From Archaeoglobaceae archaeon (GTDB lineage Archaea > Halobacteriota > Archaeoglobi > Archaeoglobales > Archaeoglobaceae): 64,000 nucleotides of DNA. The stretch is taken from contig JALWDS010000018.1 in the NCBI GenBank assembly GCA_027036775.1, forward strand, positions 1 to 64,000, read 5' to 3'. Of this stretch, positions 48,824 to 60,053 are shown in pieces; the stretch's first letter is position 1; every line of letters begins with the position of its first letter. Both the position numbers and the translations under genes were made by a program. The notes under the pieces were generated by a model. That model did not search any database, was not told the DNA's origin, and saw only the letters and a program-made list of their open reading frames with translations.

Positions 48824-50518
48824 GTGAGAGTTGCACTTGTGGGAAATCCGAACGTCGGAAAAACCGCTTTGATAAATTCTTTAACGGGTGGGAACTTTAC
48901 CGTAGGAAACTTCCCCGGCGTTACGGTTGAAAAGAAGGAAGGTAGGGCGTTAATTGATGGTAAAGAGGTCGTTTTCATAGACCTACCCGGTGTTTACAGC
49001 CTTCAGGCTAAGTCTCTCGACGAAAAGGTTACGAGAGATTTTCTTGTCAAAGAAAAGCCCGATCTGATAGTAAACGTCGTAAATGCCTCCAATCTCGAAA
49101 GAAACCTCTACTTAACCCTCGAACTTACGGACTTTCAGATACCGATGATTCTGGTTCTGAACATGGTCGATATGGCGGAAAGGAGGGGAATAAAGATCGA
49201 TTCGAAAAGGTTGAGCGAAATTCTCGGAGTTCCTGTTGTTGAGTGCGTTGCGAACAGAGGTCTGGGAATAGAGGATTTGAAGAGAGAGATTTTGAAGGGA
49301 GGGAAGATTCCTAAAAGAATTGGTCGCTCGTTCGAGGAGAAGGTTAGGATTGCGGAAAAAATTGCAAGGGATGTCGTTGTAGTTAGGCGTAGGATAACTC
49401 TAAGCGAGACGCTCGACGACGTCTTTATGGACAAAATTTTGGGTTTACCAGTATTTTTCACCCTCATGTGGATGATGTTCACGTTCACGTTCGACGTTGC
49501 AAAGCCTTTGGTCGATCTGATAGACCTGATATTTTCAAACCTCGTAAAATTGATTTCAAGCAACAACGGTCTGATTTTCGAAGTTTTGGCGAGCGTCGTT
49601 AAGGGGGTCGGTAGCGTTTTGGTCTTCCTGCCGAACATAACCTTCCTCTTCGTAGCACTCTCAATACTCGAACTGAGCGGATACATGCCGAGAGCGGTTT
49701 ACCTGCTCGACTCCATAATGTCCAAGTTCAAGTTGCAGGGGAGATCGATAATATCTATGATCATGGGATTCGGATGTAACGTTCCGGCGGTTTTGGCTAC
49801 GAGGAGTATAGAGGACGACAGGATTAGAAAAGCGACAGTTTTGGCAATTCCTTTCATGTCTTGCAGTGCAAGGTTACCTATATACGTTCTATTCACCGAG
49901 GTTTTCTTTCCGAAAAGCGGAAACTTGGTAATAATGTCCCTATACCTTTTGGGAGTTTCCGTGGGTTTGGTGTCCGCACTACTGTTCAGAACTTTGATAT
50001 TCAAGGGTGAGGCGGAATACATAATCGAACTTCCCCACTACATGCTACCAAACTTGAGGGAGGTTTTAATGCTAACTTGGAACAGGGTTAAGCACTTCCT
50101 TGAGAAGGCCGGAACGATAATAGTCGGAATGGCGGTCCTTTTGTGGTTCGTAACGAGCTATCCGAGTGGCAACGTAGAGAACAGCTACGCAGGTTTGATT
50201 GGTAAGTCAATCCAGCCGATCTTTAATCCCATGGGATGGGACTACAAACTCGTGGTAGCCCTGCTAACTGGTTTCGTTGCCAAGGAAGTTGTGGTTGAAA
50301 CGATAAACCTCCTGCACGTCAACGTAGCGGGTATGAATCCCGTGCAGGCCCTATCCTACATAGCGTTCGCCTCCCTATACATACCCTGCCTTGCGACGAT
50401 TGCGGTTATAAGGGGGGAGATGGGTTTCAAATGGGCTATATTTTCGGTGTTCTACACCTTCTCAGTTGCATACCTCGTATCCTTGGCCATAATTGGGGTG
50501 GGAGGATGGTTGGTCTGA
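48824..50518 (+). CDS. feoB: Ferrous iron transport protein B
   Basis: GNPNVGKTALINSLTGGNFTVGNFPGVTVEKKEG; IIGMGFGCNVPAVLATRSIEDDR-type core. Confidence 0.97.
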   Translation: MRVALVGNPNVGKTALINSLTGGNFTVGNFPGVTVEKKEGRALIDGKEVVFIDLPGVYSLQAKSLDEKVTRDFLVKEKPDLIVNVVNASNLERNLYLTLELTDFQIPMILVLNMVDMAERRGIKIDSKRLSEILGVPVVECVANRGLGIEDLKREILKGGKIPKRIGRSFEEKVRIAEKIARDVVVVRRRITLSETLDDVFMDKILGLPVFFTLMWMMFTFTFDVAKPLVDLIDLIFSNLVKLISSNNGLIFEVLASVVKGVGSVLVFLPNITFLFVALSILELSGYMPRAVYLLDSIMSKFKLQGRSIISMIMGFGCNVPAVLATRSIEDDRIRKATVLAIPFMSCSARLPIYVLFTEVFFPKSGNLVIMSLYLLGVSVGLVSALLFRTLIFKGEAEYIIELPHYMLPNLREVLMLTWNRVKHFLEKAGTIIVGMAVLLWFVTSYPSGNVENSYAGLIGKSIQPIFNPMGWDYKLVVALLTGFVAKEVVVETINLLHVNVAGMNPVQALSYIAFASLYIPCLATIAVIRGEMGFKWAIFSVFYTFSVAYLVSLAIIGVGGWLV

Positions 50519-50823
50519 TCTACGGAATTTTACTCCTACTTTGCGGAATCTTAGACGTCTTAAACGGAAACTACGCAAACTCGTTCGTTTCGTTCACGAT
50601 TTCCGCCGTATTCTTCAAGGGTTTTGTTGTTAAGAGGGAGAGCTACTACGTGGGTGGAGCGATCCTCGCCTTCACGTTCGGCCTTCTATCTCTAATGGTC
50701 TTCGTTTCAACGTATTTGGACAGTTTTCTGAACGGAGAGACGAGTGCCAAGTTCAGTTACGGAATTTTCGGTCTGTTGGCCTTACCCCTCCTCCTCACGG
50801 TAAAGAAGAAATATTCCAAGTGA
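50506..50823 (+). CDS. Small membrane protein
   Basis: ~105 aa with 3-4 hydrophobic segments between feoB and tatC. Confidence 0.6.
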   Translation: MVGLIYGILLLLCGILDVLNGNYANSFVSFTISAVFFKGFVVKRESYYVGGAILAFTFGLLSLMVFVSTYLDSFLNGETSAKFSYGIFGLLALPLLLTVKKKYSK

Positions 50824-51551
50824 GTGTTCTAATCGTGAAACCCCCAGAAGATAGGGAGATGCCTCTTCAAGAACACCTTGCGGAGTTGAGAAAGAGACTG
50901 TTGAGGGTGTTCGTAGTTTTCGTTGTGGGAATAGCCTTAACTTTCAAGTTCTCCGGAGATTTGTTGAGGGTCCTTTGGAACTACATCCTCCCGAACTCCA
51001 AGGTTTACGTCGTGGCACCAACGGAATGGTTCATGGTTCAACTGACCTTCTCATTCGCATTCGTTCTGGTTGTCGTCTATCCCTATCTGGCCTACGAGCT
51101 GTATCAGTTTGCCAAGCCCGGTCTATACGAAAACGAGAGAAAATTCGTAAAGACTTTCATACCCTTTTCATACGCCCTATTCCTCGTAGGCGTTGCTTTG
51201 GGAATTTTCGTAGTAGTTCCAAGGGTCTTCAGCGTTTCGATGATTTTCAACTTGGGGGCGGATCCGTTTTTAACCGCAAAGAAAACGATATACTCCGCCT
51301 TAAAGATCGCACTGGCAATAGGACTATCGTTTCAGATACCTGTTTTGGCGGTAATAGCGGTAAGGATAGGTCTAATAGATTCGAGGTGGTTGAAGGGGAA
51401 GAGGTGGATAGTTTATCTGGCGGTTTTTGCCCTCGCAACCAACGTAACGTTCGACGTATCTGGAATAAGCCAGCTTTTAATTTTGGCGGTGGTTGTGGTT
51501 ATGTATGAGTTGAGCATAGTTATAGCGAAGGCTATGGAAAAACGTATTTAA
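50820..51551 (+). CDS. tatC: Twin-arginine translocase subunit TatC
   Basis: MPLQEHLAELRKRLLRVFVVF, 'KPGLYENERKFVKTFIPFSYALFLVGVALG'. Confidence 0.95.
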   Translation: MSVLIVKPPEDREMPLQEHLAELRKRLLRVFVVFVVGIALTFKFSGDLLRVLWNYILPNSKVYVVAPTEWFMVQLTFSFAFVLVVVYPYLAYELYQFAKPGLYENERKFVKTFIPFSYALFLVGVALGIFVVVPRVFSVSMIFNLGADPFLTAKKTIYSALKIALAIGLSFQIPVLAVIAVRIGLIDSRWLKGKRWIVYLAVFALATNVTFDVSGISQLLILAVVVVMYELSIVIAKAMEKRI

Positions 51552-51572
51552 TTTTGACCGAATTCTCCTTTC

Positions 51573-52853
51573 ATGTTCGACTTGGTCGTGAAGGACGGCC
51601 TGTGCTTCGTAGATGGGGAATTCGTTAAGGCCAACGTTGGAGTTGAGGGTAACCAGATAGCTTACGTTGGGAGGGAAGACGTAAGGGGAGAGCTTGAGAT
51701 CGACGCAAGGGAAAAGATCGTTATTCCCGGTTTGTTCAACGCACACACCCATCTGGCGATGACCCTCTTCAGGGGTTACGCTGAGGATTTACCCTTAAAG
51801 GAGTGGCTCGAAAACAAGATTTGGAAGGTTGAGAAGCTTTTAACAGCAAGGGACGTTTATTGGGGATCGCTTTTGGGAATCCTTGAGATGCTAAAGAGCG
51901 GAACCACAGCTTTCAGCGATCTCTACATGTTCATGGACGAGGTCGCAAAGGCCGTTGGAGAGAGCGGGATTAGAGCGGTTTTAAGTTACGGCATGGCGGA
52001 CAGAGGAGACGAGGATAAGGCAAAAAAAGAACTCAAAATCGGGACAGATTTTGTAAGGAACTGGGACAACGCCTTCAACGGAAGGATAAGGGCGGTATTT
52101 GGGCCACACGCCCCATACACTTGCACTCCAGATTTTCTCGTCAGGGTCAAGGAGAAGGCCAGGGAACTCAACACGCACGTTCACATTCACGTTTCCGAAA
52201 CAAGGTGGGAGGTCGAATACGTAAGGGAGAGATACGGTAAAACTCCCGTGAGGTTGTTGGAGGATATAGGATTTCTGGACGAAAAAACGGTTTTGGCTCA
52301 CGTCGTTTGGATTGACGATGAGGAGATGAGGATTTTGAGAGACAAAAAAGTCAGCGTTGTTCACTGTCCGATAAGCAACCTCAAACTCGCATCTGGAATT
52401 GCGAGGGTTAAGGAGATGCACGATCTGGGAATAAACGTTTGTTTGGGAACCGATGGAGCTTCGTCCAACAACACGTATAACCTCTTCGAGGAGATAAAGA
52501 TGACGTCCCTACTTCAAAAGGTTACGACTGGAAGAGCGGATGCTTTGAAGGCCAAAGAAGTCTTGAGAATGGCGACTGAAAACGGCTACAAAGCATACGG
52601 TTTGAAGGGTGGCAAAATAGAGAGAGGTTATCTGGCGGACTTGGTTTTGATTGACAGGAGGAAACCCAACTTCTGTCCAACATACGATCCCATAAACAGC
52701 TTGGTTTACGCGAGTTACGGTTGCGAAGTTACTCACGTCGTCGTGGATGGAGAGCTCGTGGTCGAAGACGGGATAGTTTTAACGCTCGACGAGGACAGGA
52801 TAATCGATAAGGTGGAGGGTTTGAAGGAAAAATTCATACTGGAACGAACTTAG
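51573..52853 (+). CDS. mtaD: Amidohydrolase, MTA/SAH/5'-deoxyadenosine deaminase family
   Basis: PGLFNAHTHLAMTLFRGYAEDLPLKEWL, HVSET, CLGTDGASSNN. Confidence 0.93.
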   Translation: MFDLVVKDGLCFVDGEFVKANVGVEGNQIAYVGREDVRGELEIDAREKIVIPGLFNAHTHLAMTLFRGYAEDLPLKEWLENKIWKVEKLLTARDVYWGSLLGILEMLKSGTTAFSDLYMFMDEVAKAVGESGIRAVLSYGMADRGDEDKAKKELKIGTDFVRNWDNAFNGRIRAVFGPHAPYTCTPDFLVRVKEKARELNTHVHIHVSETRWEVEYVRERYGKTPVRLLEDIGFLDEKTVLAHVVWIDDEEMRILRDKKVSVVHCPISNLKLASGIARVKEMHDLGINVCLGTDGASSNNTYNLFEEIKMTSLLQKVTTGRADALKAKEVLRMATENGYKAYGLKGGKIERGYLADLVLIDRRKPNFCPTYDPINSLVYASYGCEVTHVVVDGELVVEDGIVLTLDEDRIIDKVEGLKEKFILERT

Positions 52854-53229
52854 TTCCGTAGTATATTATTCCGTCCTCTCCATCCTCCCCAAACTTTCTA
52901 AAGACCGCTTTAACCCTCATCCCCTCCCTAACCTCGTCGGGATTGCAGTCCAGAGGTGCGACAATCTTTGCACCTTCATCGAGCTCTATCAGGGCAACGA
53001 TGTAGGGTTTCGATAGCCAAAAGTTTTCAACCCCATCATGGACGACGCTCCAACTCAAGACCTTACCGTATCCGCTGAACTGGACCTCTCTAACTTTTCC
53101 CTTCCTCCTACACTTCGGACAGATGTTTCTCGGAGGGTAGAAGTAACTACCGCAGTTCTCGCAGTGGCTACCTATGAGGTTGTATCTCGACCTTATCTTT
53201 CTCCAAAACTTAGGCAACATACCGATCAC
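52834..53229 (-). CDS. DUF35 Zn-ribbon/OB-fold protein
   Basis: [25 protein letters not shown]-fold '[12 protein letters not shown]'. Confidence 0.92.
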   Translation of the reverse strand: MIGMLPKFWRKIRSRYNLIGSHCENCGSYFYPPRNICPKCRRKGKVREVQFSGYGKVLSWSVVHDGVENFWLSKPYIVALIELDEGAKIVAPLDCNPDEVREGMRVKAVFRKFGEDGEDGIIYYGTKFVPV

Positions 53230-54380
53230 CTCGAAAATATCGTAACTACCGCGGTAGCCCCGGTTCCACCGATGTTCAAAGACAAACCTATCTCACCATC
53301 AACCTGCCTCTTTCCAGCATCTCCCCTCAACTGCAAGGCAATTTCAACGGCCTGTCTAATTCCCGTGGCACCTACCGCATGACCGAACGCTTTCAAACCT
53401 CCTGAAGTGTTCACTGGAAGATCGCCATCCAAAGCTGTTACGCCTTCTCTTATCAACTTTGCACCTTCCCCCTTCTTTGCAAAGCCCAAGTCCTCGTAGG
53501 CGATTATTTCAGCTATCGTAAACGAGTCGTGCACCTCAGCAAAATCAACATCCTTAGGCTCTATCTTTGCAATTCTGTAGGCTTCTCTACTCGCAAAAAC
53601 GACGGCGTCCATCGTGGTTACGTCCCTTCTACTGTGAAGCGCCATGTAGTCGCTCGCCTGAGTGCAAGCCTTTATGTAAATCGGAGTATCTGTATACCTC
53701 CTTGCAACCTCCTCGCTCGCCAATATCACCACAGAAGCTCCGTCGCAAATTGGAGCACAGTCGAAGAGTTTCAAAGGCTCGGCAACGTATGGAGAGTTCA
53801 AAGCGGTTTCCAAGCTTATCTCCCTTCTGAACATGGCCTTCGGATTTAGGGTAGCGTTTTTGTGGTTCTTGACGCTCACCATGGCCAAATCCTCCTCCTT
53901 AGTTCCGAACCTCTTCATGTGCATTCTCGCAATCATCGCATACAAAGCTGGCAAGTTCGCTCCGTTGAAAACCTCCCATTCGACGTCCGCTGATGAGGAA
54001 AGAATTTCCATTGCGTTCGGAACGTCCGTAACCTTTTCCGCACCTGCAGCTATTACCACATCGTGCATTCCAGATGCCACCGCCATGTAGGCCTGTCTCA
54101 ACGCAACTCCTCCACTCGCGTCTCCGGCCTCAACCCTGACGCACGGAACGTGAAGTTCAGCCAAACCGGAGTAGTCCGCTATGAGTGAAGCGATGTGTTC
54201 CTGCCCTATGTATCTTCCCGCACTCATGTTACCCGCATAGACAGCTTCAATCTCCCTCCCCTCCAATCCAGCATCCTCCAAAGCTTCTATCCCAGCTGAA
54301 ATGACTATGTCTCTGAAACCCATGTCCCAGAGCTCTCCGAACTTCGAACAGCCGACACCTATTATCGCGACCCTCCTCAT
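53226..54380 (-). CDS. Thiolase (acetyl-CoA acetyltransferase)
   Basis: [61 protein letters not shown]. Confidence 0.93.
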   Translation of the reverse strand: MRRVAIIGVGCSKFGELWDMGFRDIVISAGIEALEDAGLEGREIEAVYAGNMSAGRYIGQEHIASLIADYSGLAELHVPCVRVEAGDASGGVALRQAYMAVASGMHDVVIAAGAEKVTDVPNAMEILSSSADVEWEVFNGANLPALYAMIARMHMKRFGTKEEDLAMVSVKNHKNATLNPKAMFRREISLETALNSPYVAEPLKLFDCAPICDGASVVILASEEVARRYTDTPIYIKACTQASDYMALHSRRDVTTMDAVVFASREAYRIAKIEPKDVDFAEVHDSFTIAEIIAYEDLGFAKKGEGAKLIREGVTALDGDLPVNTSGGLKAFGHAVGATGIRQAVEIALQLRGDAGKRQVDGEIGLSLNIGGTGATAVVTIFSR

Positions 54381-54384
54381 AAGA

Positions 54385-55422
54385 TCACCCGAACCTTATC
54401 TTCCTCCTAAGCTTGACGTAGAGTCCGTAATCTACGTATTCGCATTCCTTGATCTTCTCGAGAACTTTAGGGTTCCTTTCGATACCCTCTATTCTGTCGG
54501 TCACAACGAAGGAAAACGCGTCACTTCCAGCACCGCTACCAAAAGATGTCAGGAGTATTCTTTCTCCCGGCTTTGCAACGTCCAAAACGGATGCAAGTCC
54601 TATCATGGAAGAACCGGAGTAAGTGTTTCCAATGTATGGAACGACCAATCCCTGCTTTATCTGATCCTTAGTGAATCCCAAAATCTGAGCTACTCTAATC
54701 GGGAACTTCCCGTTGGGTTGATGAAAGACAGCGTAATCGAAATCCGAAGGTCTCAATCCCAACTTGTCCAAGAGACCCTTAGTAGCTTCGACTATGTGTC
54801 TGAAGTACGCTGGCTGTCCCGTAAACCTTCCGCCGTGCGATGGATATGGTTTTCCTTCTCTCCTCCAGAAGTCCGGGGTGTCGCTTGCGAAGGAAAACGT
54901 TCCCTCTATCTCCGCTATGCAATCTCTACCTACAATGAAACAGGCTCCCCCAGCACCTGCGGTGTATTCCAAAGGGTCACCGGGTCTGCTTTGGCTCGTA
55001 TCCGCACCTATCGCAATTCCGTAATCTATCAAACCAGCCTTAACCATCGCGTAGCATATCTGCATTGCAGTCGTTCCCGCCTTGCAGGCGAACTCCAAGT
55101 CCGCACAGAAGTAGTCGTTTCCGATTCCCAAAGCTTCTGCAACTATCGTTCCCGTCGGTTTTACAGCATAGGGATGGGACTCGCTACCAACAAAGACCGC
55201 TCCAATTCTCTTTGGGTCTATTTTAGCCCTTCTCAAAGCCTCTCTCGCACACTCCACGGCTATAGTAGCTGTATCCTCATCCCAAGAAGGGACGGACTTC
55301 TGTTCAACCCCCAAGCCCTTCTTCAAAACGTCGGCGTTCTCGCCCCATATCCTTGCGATCTCCTCAACTTTAATCCTGTATTTAGGTATGTATGTCCCGT
55401 AGGATACTATTCCGACCATCAC
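54385..55422 (-). CDS. Hydroxymethylglutaryl-CoA synthase
   Basis: [58 protein letters not shown]. Confidence 0.95.
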   Translation of the reverse strand: MMVGIVSYGTYIPKYRIKVEEIARIWGENADVLKKGLGVEQKSVPSWDEDTATIAVECAREALRRAKIDPKRIGAVFVGSESHPYAVKPTGTIVAEALGIGNDYFCADLEFACKAGTTAMQICYAMVKAGLIDYGIAIGADTSQSRPGDPLEYTAGAGGACFIVGRDCIAEIEGTFSFASDTPDFWRREGKPYPSHGGRFTGQPAYFRHIVEATKGLLDKLGLRPSDFDYAVFHQPNGKFPIRVAQILGFTKDQIKQGLVVPYIGNTYSGSSMIGLASVLDVAKPGERILLTSFGSGAGSDAFSFVVTDRIEGIERNPKVLEKIKECEYVDYGLYVKLRRKIRFG

Positions 55423-56111
55423 TCAACACCCCTCAACCTGTCGATAAGCTCTTCGATACGGAGGTTCGTCACAACCAAACCAACGTTGTCCATCTCAGCG
55501 ATCTTTACCGCAATTTCGTCAACCCTTTCGAGACCGTGAAGAACCACAACACTCGGCTTGAGATTCGCAACCCTAACCGCAACCATTGGAGATCTTCCCG
55601 TGGTAACTTTGGTGAAGATTAAAGCCCTCTCACTCGTGTATCCGTAAAGCTTGTAGAAGTCGTAAGCGTTTAGGGTGAGAATTGCCTTTATGCTGTCGAT
55701 GATTGTGTATCCCCCCACAACCCTATCCGTTTTAACCAACGCCCTTCCGTTCACGACATCTAAGAACTCCTCAAACCTTAGGGGTCGAGAATACTCTTTC
55801 ATGTCGATTATGACGTCGAGATTCACACCGCTTATCAGCTCTCTGTATTTGGATATGGTCTTGTAACCTCTCGACTTGTCTATTTCGAAAAGTGCGGTTA
55901 TGACCTTTCTTATGAAGTTTATTCCGGGTGACTTCCTCCTATCGCTCTCGTAATCGCTTATAACTGAAGGAGAAACACCCATCTTGTCCGCCAACTCCCT
56001 TTGAGAAACTTCAAATATTCTCCTCCACTTTCTCAAAGCTTTACCGGGATTTTCGGAAAATACGACCTCACCCGATATCTTGTCTTTGAGAACATCGATA
56101 ACGTGATCCAT
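55419..56111 (-). CDS. HTH transcriptional regulator (XRE-like N-terminus)
   Basis: [28 protein letters not shown]; operon with HMG-CoA synthase. Confidence 0.88.
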   Translation of the reverse strand: MDHVIDVLKDKISGEVVFSENPGKALRKWRRIFEVSQRELADKMGVSPSVISDYESDRRKSPGINFIRKVITALFEIDKSRGYKTISKYRELISGVNLDVIIDMKEYSRPLRFEEFLDVVNGRALVKTDRVVGGYTIIDSIKAILTLNAYDFYKLYGYTSERALIFTKVTTGRSPMVAVRVANLKPSVVVLHGLERVDEIAVKIAEMDNVGLVVTNLRIEELIDRLRGVE

Positions 56112-56186
56112 GAATAGGATTCACCAATTCTCTTATAAATTTAACGAAATTTGTTACGACTATTGACGAAAAAAGGAAATAAAAAA

Positions 56187-56378
56187 TCATTCGCAAACGT
56201 CAACCCATATGGCCCCGTTTGGACAGGCTTCAACACATGAACAGCACTCCTGGCAGTCCTCAGGTCTTACGGGATGGGACTTTCCATCCTCACCTATCTC
56301 GTAAACCTCTCCCGGACAAACGCCTATGCACTCACCACATCCGTCACACTTTTCTGGGTCAACCCTTATCTCTACCAT
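56187..56378 (-). CDS. 2x[4Fe-4S] ferredoxin
   Basis: CDGCGECIGVCP and CQECCSCVEACP. Confidence 0.93.
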   Translation of the reverse strand: MVEIRVDPEKCDGCGECIGVCPGEVYEIGEDGKSHPVRPEDCQECCSCVEACPNGAIWVDVCE

Positions 56379-56475
56379 ACCACCACCTCGATTTGGATAT
56401 AACAGGGGATTATTTAACCTTTTTGAAGTTTAAGTGAAAAGTCAAGAAAACAAATTATTTAAAAATTAAAAAGGT

Positions 56476-56715
56476 TCAGACTCCCGATCTCTTTTCTTCC
56501 ATCTCCTTCAACTTTTCTGGGGTTGTGATGTATGTGGTCGATCCAGAAGACCAATACGCAGCTTTTCCTTCGTTTATGAGCTCTTGAACGATTTTATCGA
56601 GCTCCTTCTTTTTGACTCTAAGAATTTTGGCCAAATCCCTCACTTGCCAAGGCTTCTTTTGGAGGTATTCTATGATTTTTTGCTTCAACTCCTCCTTGTT
56701 GATTTCCTCCGCCAT
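56476..56715 (-). CDS. dsrD: DsrD, dissimilatory sulfite reductase-associated protein
   Basis: Small wHTH 'KKPWQVRDLAKILRVKKKELDKIVQELINEGKAAYWSSGSTTY' immediately downstream of dsrB. Confidence 0.93.
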   Translation of the reverse strand: MAEEINKEELKQKIIEYLQKKPWQVRDLAKILRVKKKELDKIVQELINEGKAAYWSSGSTTYITTPEKLKEMEEKRSGV

Positions 56716-56756
56716 TTTAGGTCACCAAAAAAATTAGGTTGAAAAGTATATACGCT

Positions 56757-57896
56757 TTACCATCTGAAAGCCGCAGATGTTCTGAAGGTCGTGTATAAGT
56801 ATGGTGTCCTGTGGTAGTCTTCGATCAGCTTTTCAGTGAACTCCAGTCCCGTCAACTCGAAGAATCTCTCCCAACCAATTCTGTGAATCCATTCCGCTAT
56901 CCTCTCGTATTTCTCCGCATGGGTCGCCCAAGTTTCGAGTATCTTTTTGACGGTCTGAACGACCTCTGGCCACCTCGGCGGGTTGTTCGGTAGCCATGGA
57001 ACTACAACTTTTGACAACTGCGGTGGATACCTTGCATCTGACAGCTTACCGGCCACGAGTATAGCCACACCGTCGTTCTCTGGGTCGAAGATCGGCATAC
57101 CTGGGCACATCGTGTAACAGTTACCGCAATACATGCACTTGTCCTTGTCCAAAATTACAGTCTTCCTCTTCATGTCAGGCTTTAGAGCTCCAGTTGGACA
57201 TGCTGCGACGGTTGAAGGAATCTCACAAGTCCTCCTTACCGCGTCGTCATCTATTTTAGGCACCTTCCTGTGAACGCCGACCATGGCTATGTCGGATGCA
57301 TGGACAGCACCGCACATGTTCGCACAGCATGCGAGAGAAATCCTGCAGAGGGCTGGCAGTTTGTGATCCGTGAAGTAGTCGTAGAGTTCGTCCATTACCG
57401 CTTTTACTATACCAGATGCATCGGTAGCAGGTGTGTGGCAGTGAACCCAACCCTGAGTGTGGACTATGTTTGTCAAACCGTATTCACCCTTCGTGGCGTC
57501 CCAAGTTCCACCGCACGGAAAGCCCAACTTTTCCTGCACTTCCTGAATTAGAGGCTCAATCTTGTCCGGGTCGGTTAGGAAGAACTCCACGTTGTTTCTG
57601 CTCGTGAACCTCAGGTAGCCGTCGCTGTATTTGTCCGCTATGTCACAGATGTCCCTTATCGTATAGACGCTCAAGAGCCTTGGAGAACCGAACCTAACGA
57701 CATAGAGAACGTCTCCGGACTCCGCTACTCTCTTAATCACACCCGGCCTCACTACCTCGTGATACTTCCACTTTCCGTAGTTGTTTTTAATTATCGGATG
57801 CAACATTATCGAGTAGTGTGGTGGACCAAAATCCGTTTTCGGCTCCAACTCCTCCTCAGGCTCCTTCTCAACCTTCTGCGCAACCACAAACAACAC
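56757..57896 (-). CDS. dsrB: Dissimilatory sulfite reductase beta subunit
   Basis: [60 protein letters not shown]. Confidence 0.97.
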   Translation of the reverse strand: MLFVVAQKVEKEPEEELEPKTDFGPPHYSIMLHPIIKNNYGKWKYHEVVRPGVIKRVAESGDVLYVVRFGSPRLLSVYTIRDICDIADKYSDGYLRFTSRNNVEFFLTDPDKIEPLIQEVQEKLGFPCGGTWDATKGEYGLTNIVHTQGWVHCHTPATDASGIVKAVMDELYDYFTDHKLPALCRISLACCANMCGAVHASDIAMVGVHRKVPKIDDDAVRRTCEIPSTVAACPTGALKPDMKRKTVILDKDKCMYCGNCYTMCPGMPIFDPENDGVAILVAGKLSDARYPPQLSKVVVPWLPNNPPRWPEVVQTVKKILETWATHAEKYERIAEWIHRIGWERFFELTGLEFTEKLIEDYHRTPYLYTTFRTSAAFRW

Positions 57897-57905
57897 CTCC
57901 TAAAA

Positions 57906-59177
57906 TTAGTCCTGCAACTCCCTCCAGAATATGAACGGATTGTTTCTCGGGGCGTAAACCATTCTAACGTCTGCCTTCTGACCTATGACCTTCAGGAACT
58001 CAGACATTCCGACTCTCCATATCAACTCTCCGACTCTCTCTCTGAACTTACCGTTCTCGTCCCACCAGTCCCAGATGGCCTCGAGAATTTCACAGCACTT
58101 GTCTATCAACTCGTCCGCTGGGATGAAGGGCACGGCAACCCATCCTATTATGGCTCCGTCAACGAACGGAGCCTTTCCACCAATGAGTATCGTTGCACCT
58201 CTCTCCTTACCGGGCTTCAACGCTTTGGGTAGGACGTTTATGCAGTGCATGCACCTTATACAGTTCTTGTTGTCTATCTTAAGCTCGTTTCCGTCCCAGC
58301 TTATTGCACCAGTTGGGCACTTCTTAACGACCTGCTTCTCTATGTCCACTCCCGCTTTTGCGTATTCCTTTACAGCCTCTTGATCGATCTGGATTTCGTC
58401 CTTCCAAGTTCCTATTATGGCGAAGTCCGATCTGGCCTTTGAAGCTACACAGTCGTTCGGACAGCCAGAGCACTTTATCTTGAACTTGTATGGCCACATC
58501 GGTCTGTGGAGTTCGTCCTGATACCTAATAGTGAACTGGTAGCATGCCTCAAGTGTGTCGTAGCACGCAAATTCGCACAGAGCTGGACCCATGCATGCGG
58601 ATGGGGTTCTCAAGTCTGAACCCGAACCTCCGATGTCGAAGGGTGCGGGTGAACCGTATAGCTTGTCCAAGTAGGCCAAAGCGTTGGCCATCGGCTGTAG
58701 GTGCTCTGTTCTAGTTCCCAAGAGGATTATGTCACCCGTCGAACCGTGCAGGTTTGTCAAACCGGAACCCCACTTCTCCCAAGCGTCACATATAGCCCTC
58801 AAAGCCTTCGTTGAGTAGAACCATCCTGCTGGCATGTTTATTCTCATCGTGTGGAAGTGCCAGACCTCTGGAATCTTGTCTTCCAAGTCGCAGTATCTAC
58901 CTATAACTCCTCCACCGTAACCGTAAACCGCTACGATACCTCCGTGCTTCCAGTGGGTTCTCTTGTCCTTGTATGAGAGCTCAAGAACCTTCAGAAGGCC
59001 TTTCGCAGCTCCGGGGAGTTTTATCTTCTTGCCCGCTTTCATCGCCTTTTCGGACTCTACTGCCGCTCTCTTGATCTCCTTCACAAAAGACGGCCACGGC
59101 CCCTTTTCGAGTTCGTCGAGCAGAGGGGTTTCTGGTAACTCTACACCATCTACTACTGGCATTAAACCACCTCCCAA
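57906..59177 (-). CDS. dsrA: Dissimilatory sulfite reductase alpha subunit
   Basis: [53 protein letters not shown]. Confidence 0.97.
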   Translation of the reverse strand: MGGGLMPVVDGVELPETPLLDELEKGPWPSFVKEIKRAAVESEKAMKAGKKIKLPGAAKGLLKVLELSYKDKRTHWKHGGIVAVYGYGGGVIGRYCDLEDKIPEVWHFHTMRINMPAGWFYSTKALRAICDAWEKWGSGLTNLHGSTGDIILLGTRTEHLQPMANALAYLDKLYGSPAPFDIGGSGSDLRTPSACMGPALCEFACYDTLEACYQFTIRYQDELHRPMWPYKFKIKCSGCPNDCVASKARSDFAIIGTWKDEIQIDQEAVKEYAKAGVDIEKQVVKKCPTGAISWDGNELKIDNKNCIRCMHCINVLPKALKPGKERGATILIGGKAPFVDGAIIGWVAVPFIPADELIDKCCEILEAIWDWWDENGKFRERVGELIWRVGMSEFLKVIGQKADVRMVYAPRNNPFIFWRELQD

Positions 59178-59297
59178 CAGCTTCGTATTTATCTACTCAC
59201 AAACCATATATAAGATTTTCGAAATTAAATTTGATAAAACTGCGATTTAATTCTGAAATTCGCAAACCTTTTAGAGTGGTTGGCCTCATCGATGTAG

Positions 59298-60053
59298 GTG
59301 GTGGGCAAGGTTTACATAGTCGGTGCCGGCCCAGGAGATCCGGAGCTTTTAACGGTCAAGGCTTTGAAGGTTCTAAAGGAGGCGGACGTTGTTCTCTACG
59401 ATAGGCTCGTGGGCGAGAAGATGGAGAGATTTTTAAAGGAAATTTGCAGAGAGGCCATATACGTCGGTAAAGGATCGAAGGAAAACGGCTCTGTTAGACA
59501 GAAGGCAATAAACGAGCTCATGGTTAAGTTGGCTAAGGAGGGAAAGACAGTCGTCAGATTGAAGGGTGGCGATCCCTTCGTTTTCGGAAGGGGCGGTGAG
59601 GAGGTAGAGTGTTTGATTAAGAACGGGATTCCATTCGAAATAATACCGGGGTTGAGCTCGATCACAGCGGTTCCGACTTCAGCGTGCATACCCCTAACTC
59701 ACAAGGGCAAATCTTCCACCGTTTTCGTTATGACGGGAAGGAACTTGGACGACATCGGTAGGTCCGCTCTGGATGGGACCATAGTGATACTCATGGGAAA
59801 GGAGAGGATAGGTGAGATTGCAAAGAGGCTCATAGAACTAGGAAAAGATAAGAAAACACCCGTTGCGGTAATAGAAAACGGAACCTTGGACAGTCAGAGG
59901 GTGCACTTCGGAAACCTTGAAAACGTTGGGGAGATAGTTAAGAGAAGGGTTAAAGGCGTAGCTTTGATAGTCGTCGGTGATGTCGTGGAGCTGGGGATGA
60001 TGTTCAACTCCAAAAGAGACGGGTCCTCACAAACCTCTTCTCGGCCTCCATGA
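59298..60053 (+). CDS. cobA: Uroporphyrinogen-III C-methyltransferase
   Basis: VYIVGAGPGDPELLTVKAL, RLKGGDPFVFGRGGEE, IPLTHKGKSSTVFVMTG. Confidence 0.95.
   Translation: MVGKVYIVGAGPGDPELLTVKALKVLKEADVVLYDRLVGEKMERFLKEICREAIYVGKGSKENGSVRQKAINELMVKLAKEGKTVVRLKGGDPFVFGRGGEEVECLIKNGIPFEIIPGLSSITAVPTSACIPLTHKGKSSTVFVMTGRNLDDIGRSALDGTIVILMGKERIGEIAKRLIELGKDKKTPVAVIENGTLDSQRVHFGNLENVGEIVKRRVKGVALIVVGDVVELGMMFNSKRDGSSQTSSRPP

Noticed and set aside
54301-55539. 412-aa + strand ORF opposite HMG-CoA synthase
   Set aside because: Long, but Ser/Arg-rich low-information translation antisense to a clear HMG-CoA synthase; typical mirror ORF.
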